DNA of 58,203 nt, from assembly GCA_013115135.1 (NCBI GenBank), contig JABANP010000325.1, positions 1-58,203 on the forward strand, read 5' to 3'. The notes under the pieces were generated by a model, which saw only the letters and a program-made list of their open reading frames with translations, was not told the origin of the DNA and searched no databases. This document shows, one piece after another, positions 52,319 through 58,203 of the stretch (position 1 is the first letter of the stretch; every line of letters starts with the position of its first letter). The translations under genes and the position numbers were made by a program. This stretch comes from Perkinsus olseni. Taxonomy: Eukaryota; Perkinsozoa; Perkinsida; Perkinsidae.

Positions 52319-53107
52319 CTAGTTGCCGATCCTGTCGAGAGGCAAGAGTGCTGAGTTCCGGCCCGGAATCGGATAAGGCACGTAGATTCTGTCCCCGTCC
52401 GCGAAGAGCACCACTTGAAACAGATCTGCATCCTCTCCGATACCGCAGAGCGCAACTACCTGCTCTCGGAAGGTCACAATGGAGCTACCTTCAGTAGACC
52501 TAGTAAAGTATACCCTGATTGGATCACGGCTTTGTTCTAGGCTGAATGTTTCGCTGACGCCGTCAAGTCCGCGACAACCGACGTTGATTTCCACACGTCC
52601 ATCGGAGCTGATGCGATAGGTCAGCTCGTTCATACCACCCCTTCTCTGACGAAACCTGAATACGCCCGGAGACAGACTACGGGTATTCCAGATGAACTGC
52701 AGTTCTTGGCCTTGAAGGCGGGCTAGGATAATCCCGAAGTCTGTCATTGTGAGGTCGGTCAGATCTCCTCTCTCGAGATTAGCATCCGGGAGGAGGCGTG
52801 AGACCGGTAGGAGGAAGCTGCGCCGTCGGAGACCGCGGAAAAGTCCGCGTCCAAAGTTGACGGTGTAATTCGTGATGAAAAATCCACCAGGGTCCATTTG
52901 TGAGGTAACTTCCCTGAGAGGGAATGATCCACCGCGGGATCGTCGTCCATCCGGTCGCTCGACACTTAGTCTGACATCACCGTCCTTGTCCACATTGTAG
53001 GCCAGACGTAAGCCTTCTACTTCGGTAGCGAATTCGCCCGAGATTTGGCATGTCGTAGTTACAAAAAGTGAAGTGAAGACGAGACAGGTCGAGAAGAGGT
53101 TCATCAT
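52319..53107 (-). CDS. Secreted protein family Y, intact member
   Basis: A 262-residue protein from the tandem ATGs at 53107-53102. The signal peptide is MMNLFSTCLVFTSLFVTTTC, with the mature part from about QISGEF. The body is rich in charged residues and beta-strand-like alternation (DKDGDVRLSVERPDGRRSRG), with RLLPDANLERGDL, SPGVFRFRQRRGG and ISSDGRVEINVGCRG in the middle and C-terminal IGEDADLFQVVLFADGDRIY. The paralogue at 23255-23945 shares the leader and the last two middle blocks, so this gene is the reference for showing that the other is split by insertions. It is single-exon. The family is unrecognised; secretion is inferred from the leader. Confidence 0.82.
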   Translation of the reverse strand: MMNLFSTCLVFTSLFVTTTCQISGEFATEVEGLRLAYNVDKDGDVRLSVERPDGRRSRGGSFPLREVTSQMDPGGFFITNYTVNFGRGLFRGLRRRSFLLPVSRLLPDANLERGDLTDLTMTDFGIILARLQGQELQFIWNTRSLSPGVFRFRQRRGGMNELTYRISSDGRVEINVGCRGLDGVSETFSLEQSRDPIRVYFTRSTEGSSIVTFREQVVALCGIGEDADLFQVVLFADGDRIYVPYPIPGRNSALLPLDRIGN

Positions 53108-54955
53108 GGCGAGAGAGTGGAGTTGGTGTCCAGAAAGGAGCTACAGGAGACTGATTTAAGAATGGTCGCCCGCCATTGCTAGGACAACCTGCTTAGCATG
53201 CCCTGCTACTTGCAACTAAGCTGAAGGCTAATCTCTCCAGTACTATTTCAATAGCTACTCAGAGTTATCCACCAACCAATGAGCCAACAGTATCTACGGA
53301 GCGTACCTGGTGAAACACGTGTCCTGATCAAAGTCCGATGATCGTGAGTAGCTGCGCAGCCAGTGCACGCAAGCAAGGCTAGCAACGCTATTTGCACACG
53401 TTACGTGTGACACGTACGAGCACAGCAACCGACACTATTTTGGCGGGAAGTAGACTAGCCCTGAGGAGAGGAGCTTCCCCGCGGAAGAAGAGCGTACAGC
53501 ACCAGCCACAGGTCTACTCCGAGAGGCGCTATAGTGGCACGAGGGGTCGGCAGCGGCGAGTCCTTGAAACAGTAGCTTGCTGACGATGAGTAACGATGAT
53601 CGAGCCTACCGAATCACATTCTGTGAACGCGTCACGGTGACGCAGCCGCGCAGTGTATCTTATGTGAAGTTCGTTCCATGCAACTTGGTGCTATCGAGTT
53701 AGTAGTTGATATAAGGTCCCCGTCATGCCAGCTACAGCGAGCCCAACATTTTTCACCAATGTGCGACGTTCCATTTGCGAGTTTTCAACTTGGCAACTTT
53801 TGGGCGTGACGTCGAGGCTGACACAGACCTGCCAGCCGTAGACACGAATCCAGCAGAAGACGATGAGAGGAGCGAGCTGAGGGTTCTGACGATAGCATGC
53901 CGACGAATGCGAGCGATCGCCGAGCCACACAGTCAGACTTAAAAAAATCTGCTGCATGAGATTCTCAGATTTTTTTAAAATATGCGTAACGCGTTGAGTT
54001 GACGAAGAGATTGGGAATACAAGGCCACATGAAACTGACTAACATCCGCTATGATACTACACAAATAATTGAATTCTGTGCTTTGCTGTATTTTTCTATG
54101 AACCATTTTTTACGGTCCGTGAATCATTCGACGGAATGAAGTAGGAAAAGGATTGAAATAATGCTATGAAGCTATAACCCTCTCGCCAAAGCAACGAAAC
54201 GTGCGACGAAAATAGTGTAATGTTTATACAGCAGATCCTATCTTGCTCCGACAAGAAGCTACGCTGAAGCTAAGCTAAGTAGCGGATGATAAGAAACAAC
54301 AGATGAAAGATTGGATTCCAAATGGCAAAACTCGGGTGTTGTGTTCTCAATCAGTCAGTCTCTTCACAAAAGTGTTTTCACGAACAAAGTCGTCTTTATC
54401 CACCGCAATACGAGAATGGCCATTAACCATAATTGTCAGTTTTCTGGTTCAGTTTTTCTTACTCGCCCCCAGTTTCTATCGGATGGGGAAAGCTCACCCG
54501 GGATGGTTTTCGACGCCGCCGGAGTTAAACCTTCTCGAGCTGGCGCAGACTTGGTTGTGTCTTCAAAGTTTATTCCGATTCTGATAAGAAGCCCAGTGTC
54601 TAATCGACGAATCTGTCGCGTGTCAAGTCAACTCAATCAAACACGGCGGCTGGCATCAGTCCTATCAGTAACTGGTCATCGGTTCAAGCAGGTTTGATCC
54701 GAGCTCTCTTCAGGCCGTCTGTGCGTTGCTACTACCTTATGAGCCATCCTCGCGGTTCTCGACAGAGTAGAGGCCCTTTTCGTGGTGCTAGCAAACTAGG
54801 TGAGAGTTCTCAGCTCTCCATCGGGCCTCTGTCGAGTCGGGATTGAGGGTCTTCTGAATTATCGTTCACGGACGCTCGAGTGACCAGAAGGCACACTTGG
54901 TTTGCTCGGTCCTGAGAGTCTAATCGCAAGAAAAAAGTATATGAGTTGTTACTAG
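53108..54955. other. No supported gene
   Basis: A triplet at 53396-53415 (ACACGT/ACGTGT/ACACGT) is perfect. An A/T-rich inverted repeat (AAAAAAATCTG...CAGATTTTTTT) spans 53942-53980. 54483-54650 is the second copy of the repeat at 50738. Confidence 0.5.
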
Positions 54956-55404
54956 TACTAAAGGGAGTTTCAAAACTTCGTGAACAACTTTGAACTCTTG
55001 AAATTTCTAAACGATTGACTGTACGAAACTGAAACTTTGTGAGAGTATAGCTAGCATGGTGAGGAATGAACATGGCTATTATGGCATTCTCACTCGTGCC
55101 CTCCTAGTGACTGCTGAGGGAGTTGAGCAAGTCGCAAGGGTAACGTGAGATAAGTTTCCAGCCTTCATTCGAGCCCCAATGCCTCTCAATTAACTCTAGT
55201 CGAGGGCATCCCCACCAGCGTGAGATGAAACCGACAGGACACGACATGCTCATTAGTCCCATAAAAGAGGGTCTTTACAACAGCCACGTTCATTCCTCAC
55301 CATGTTAGCCATAATATCACAAAGTTTAAGTTTCGTACAGTCGGTCGTTGAGAAATTTCAAGAGTTCAAAGTTGTTCACGAAGTTTTGAAACTCCCTTTA
55401 TAAC
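54956..55404. repeat. Fold-back element with arms of about 118 bp
   Basis: The left arm 54956-55080 (AAAGGGAGTTTCAAAACTTC through GGTGAGGAATGAAC) is the reverse complement of the right arm 55285-55404 with about ten differences. The loop of about 205 bp has no ORF. The left arm carries a 7-base CTAGTAC addition near its outer end. Size and structure suit a non-autonomous terminal-inverted-repeat transposon; no clear target duplication is visible. Confidence 0.85.
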
Positions 55405-56178
55405 AATATGTATTGTCTCGTCGTGTAGTAGGTGTAGTTGTCGAACGCGATTAGATTGGGCTCATAATAACCGAGATAGAGCAGATAGAAAGTGGAGTAC
55501 TTGAGAGAAATGGCTGATAATACGAAGCTAGTATGAGGACAGCTCCCTTGTGTAATGTAGACTGTGCAGTGGATTGGGCTGATTGTGAAGGAGTGCAGCG
55601 GGTAGAGCGAGTAGCCGAGAGAATTCTAGATGCTCGGTTGTGTTATGTAAACATGGTATGCTTCTCATACCATTTTAAGTATCCTTGTCCTTGAAGATAG
55701 TATTCGATTAGTGATATGATATTACTAATATTACTAGTAAAACCTAGCAACGTTTACAAGCTAGATGAACGCCAAGCTTGGGGACAGAAGTTGTGTGCGA
55801 GTGTTCTCGGAATTTCCGAGTCGGAAACCTGTGCGCCCTTATGATGGAGGGTGACCCATAGCACTAGAGGAGCGACCGATAACTGCATGACTGTTACAGT
55901 GACCGACCGTGACGTAACTCAGTGCGTTACAGCACTACTGCATGTCTCAGACCTATCAACCCGACGGCCGAGAGTCGCTCCAAGTCCCAGTCTGGAGATC
56001 AGCGACGATGTGTGTGTATCTACAGCAGCGTGCTTGTGAATAGCTGCTCCGGTCGCTGCCTACTGATGATCTTCCCAATTCTGTCGCCAAGCTAGCCTCC
56101 GTCAACAATCTGCCCACATCGTCTCACTCTTGAATCACGTGGCCTGATGGGAACGTGATTACTGTGATGCTTCTGCTT
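55405..56178. other. Intergenic, one palindromic triplet
   Basis: 55807-55826 is TCGGAA/TTCCGA/TCGGAA (perfect). 55655-55680 has a GGTATG/CATACC hairpin. No gene supported; further 5' exons of the next gene could lie here. Confidence 0.5.
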
Positions 56179-57208
56179 CAGATGGTTCCTCATACATTAC
56201 GGACCTCACCGAAATACAAGCATATGATGTCATGGCTCCGGTCGAACACTAGCGGACAGCGTGAGCAATCTGAAGCGAGGGAATCCGCCCAAAACACCAC
56301 CTTTCCTCGTCTAGGTTCGGTCATCTCCCGTCAGCTCCATCAGTTGGTCGATTCCAGCATCCTCGAGGCGGGAACGGCCTTTGAGAGGCGTGCAGCTGCC
56401 AGAGCGAGGTTGGATCTGCCAGCGGCTACGGGGCATGCCGGAAGCAGTCTGAAAGTCTTGGACGAAGCCTATGAGTGAGTTAGTGCCACTTGAGCCACTC
56501 GAGATTCTGTAATGGTCGTACCCGACACTTTCGCCCTGCGCGCTAGGCTGTTTAAGCTCAACAGAGCAGCTTGTAGGATGAGTCTCTACGCGTAAGTTAG
56601 TAATAGAGTGAACTACGGAATGGCATTGGTAGCACACCTTCGGAAGGCGACGGTCACCCTCCACTAGCACTACACCAGGCGGTGTAGCACGGCTTAGCTT
56701 ACTAAGCTAATAGCACTGGCATTGTGTGGTGGAGCTGATAATGAGCGAAGATGAGCCTTGTAGCCTTCGTTGACATGTGGCAAAATGCCATCCACGGGAA
56801 CTCGTTGCATAGAGCTAACTGGGCGTCCATTGAGGATGGTCAAGCGTGAAAATGCTTTAACTTAGTTGCAGGTGGTTCGTGAGAGTGACCCACGAGCCTC
56901 ATGTTGATCACAACCGATCCGAAGAGGCGGGTTCGGTGGCCTCTAGACAAGAATGGCCCAGTACTGGCGCGGATTATAGGAAAATCATCACTCTGAAGTC
57001 TCAAAGCGACGCGGATTTGCGTCGGCCAAGAACAGCCTCCACTTACAGTGGTAGCGCGGTGAGCCTTCGGACGCAGCGCAGCACCAGGGAACTCCTCCGA
57101 CCACGGTCTGCTATTTTCGAGAGGGGCAGCATAACTCTCTCGCAGCAGCCGATGAGGCCGAGAAGCGCAGTGCTGGGAGGCGTCAGGGAGCGACCGGTAA
57201 GGCGGTAA
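56179..57208 (+). CDS. Spliced basic protein with RPR(S/T)A motifs, unrecognised
   Basis: Two exons join cleanly. The first (from about 56179, preceded by a CTTCAG acceptor or starting at its own ATG) runs to 56474 and ends at a GTGAGT donor after LKVLDEAYE. The second starts at 56872 after TTGCAG and runs to the stop at 57208; the split codon at the junction is consistent. The N-terminal part is helical (RQLHQLVDSSILEAGTAFER). The C-terminal part is Arg/Ser-rich with three repeats of RPR(T/S)A (RRPRTAS, LRPRSAIF, MRPRSAVL) about 25-30 residues apart. Such spaced basic motifs could be binding or phosphorylation sites, but I cannot assign a function. An upstream exon is possible. Confidence 0.55.
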
Positions 57209-57719
57209 CGTTACAGATTGCCAGATTTACGGTATAACCGTTATCGCAGATGATGGTTATACCATATAAACTGTAGGGGGACCTCTGTGTCGCAGAGATG
57301 CCCGATCGGTGCGGGTCATCCCTGCCTCGGCAGCGGACGCCTTTCGAACGACACGCGTCTGGAAATTCGGCTAGGAATAGGGCCCACGTTAAGATACACC
57401 AGCACGCTTGACTTGGCGTTTCAAGTGACGGACACTGCATGGCTCGGGTTTCTGTTCATTCTGTGCTCAGGCGTTGATGACGCATCACGTATCAAGCCGC
57501 CCACTCACTGCCGCTTCATCGAGGGCCACTTTTGAGACTACCTCTACTGTGGACTTGAGCCGACCTGTTAGTGCGATCAAGAACACGACATCAGGTCGGT
57601 TCGCGGGTGATCTTGATGGGTCACTAGAATCTGGCTAGACACTGAGAGAAGTAGACATAATCGTGAGGCTGTTAACATGATGTTATTATTAATAGGTTAA
57701 TAAGTTATTAAGGTCGGTC
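57209..57719. other. No firm gene
   Basis: A frame at about 57287-57535 has a short hydrophobic stretch (TAWLGFLFILCSGVD) but no other support. A GGTATAACC/GGTTATACC inverted pair lies at 57227-57263. Confidence 0.35.
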
Positions 57720-58200
57720 GGAAAAATCCTGTTCGAGACATCTCGGTCTCGTCTCGACGTAGAGCTTGCGTTGTTCATTCTCGATCGTTGTGTCTCGGAG
57801 AGTCTGCCGGCGATCTCGATCTCGTTCTCGATTCTCGGAGCCGGTGTGCTATCCATGCAACCTAGCTTGCATTTGGTTGAGAATTACTCGCCACCGAAGA
57901 TCGGTTTATATCAAAAAGCTCCGTTCGCAGACGAAACTTCCGGGTTTGGGCCTGTTCATGAGTTCCAGCGACGAAACTCCATCCCGAATGTTACAGTACC
58001 TCGATATCCATGACTGATATTTCACATTCAACCCGCAGTATGCATGCAGATACGAGATTTTCGAGAGCTCTGCCAAATCTCGTCTCGTTCTCGAGTCCTC
58101 AGAAATTTTCTCGATCTCGTCTCGGAACTATTCGAGATCGAGACGAGAACGAGAAGAACGAGAATCTCGAGTTCTCGGGTCTCGATTCCGACCTGATGTT
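57720..58200. repeat. TCTCG-rich simple-sequence tract with fold-back end
   Basis: 57735-57835 and 58060-58190 are built of CTCGT/TCTCGA words. The right part folds back on itself (CTCGATCTCGTCTCG against CGAGATCGAGACGAG, about 58110-58150). ORFs through it are biased by the repeat. Confidence 0.7.
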
Positions 58201-58203
58201 AAT

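Noticed and set aside
57766..58017. Arg/Ser-rich ORFs at the right edge
   Set aside because: Generated by the TCTCG simple-sequence tract in several frames.

Overview
The window looks like nuclear DNA of a unicellular eukaryote. The clearest gene, a mitochondrial-type serine hydroxymethyltransferase (SHMT), is cut into about 15 exons with GT-AG introns and reads in the standard code. Most other convincing ORFs are secreted proteins of families I do not recognise, present as several paralogues. There is also a degraded retroelement, mitochondrial-carrier coding sequence and many fold-back repeats. My best guess is a perkinsid-type alveolate (Perkinsus or a relative), but this is an inference from gene style; no rRNA, tRNA or other marker gene fixes it.

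Layout. 1-12.3 kb: an approximately 7-kb segment present twice, each copy made of two diverged modules (A1-B1, then A2-B2). Each module has a minus-strand secreted-protein gene, mostly broken, head-to-head with a small plus-strand secreted protein carrying eight C-terminal cysteines. A fifth, truncated Cys-rich relative lies at 5.04-5.22 kb, and a unique 280-residue ORF lies at 5.7-6.6 kb. 12.3-18.4 kb: relics of the same repeats, a mitochondrial-carrier fragment and a 79-bp minisatellite. 18.4-19.8 kb: a retroelement with gag-like and reverse-transcriptase ORFs, preceded by two long palindromes. 20-25 kb: gene-poor DNA with many tiny palindromic triplets, a small Gly/Asn-rich secreted protein and a secreted protein of family Y. 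25.5-44 kb: three members of secreted family X on both strands, two or three spliced small genes, a 147-bp coding tandem repeat joined to an ankyrin-like segment, and long stretches without recognisable genes. 45.2-50.1 kb: SHMT. 52.3-53.1 kb: an intact family-Y gene. 55-57.2 kb: a fold-back element and a spliced gene with RPR(S/T)A motifs.

The most unusual signal is a target-templated insertion signature spread over the window: a 6-bp word U, one base, its reverse complement, one base, then U again (6-1-6-1-6). Comparing paralogous copies shows occupied and empty sites that differ by 14 bp, with the inserted bases determined by the target. I found about 41 perfect loci and about 15 with one mismatch by eye; chance predicts about 0.004 perfect ones. 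Several break reading frames. In one family-Y gene two such insertions split the frame, and mentally removing both restores a continuous frame that matches its paralogue. Longer palindromes with the same single-base spacer (17-29 bp arms) occur too. I know of no described element or mutational process with this signature.
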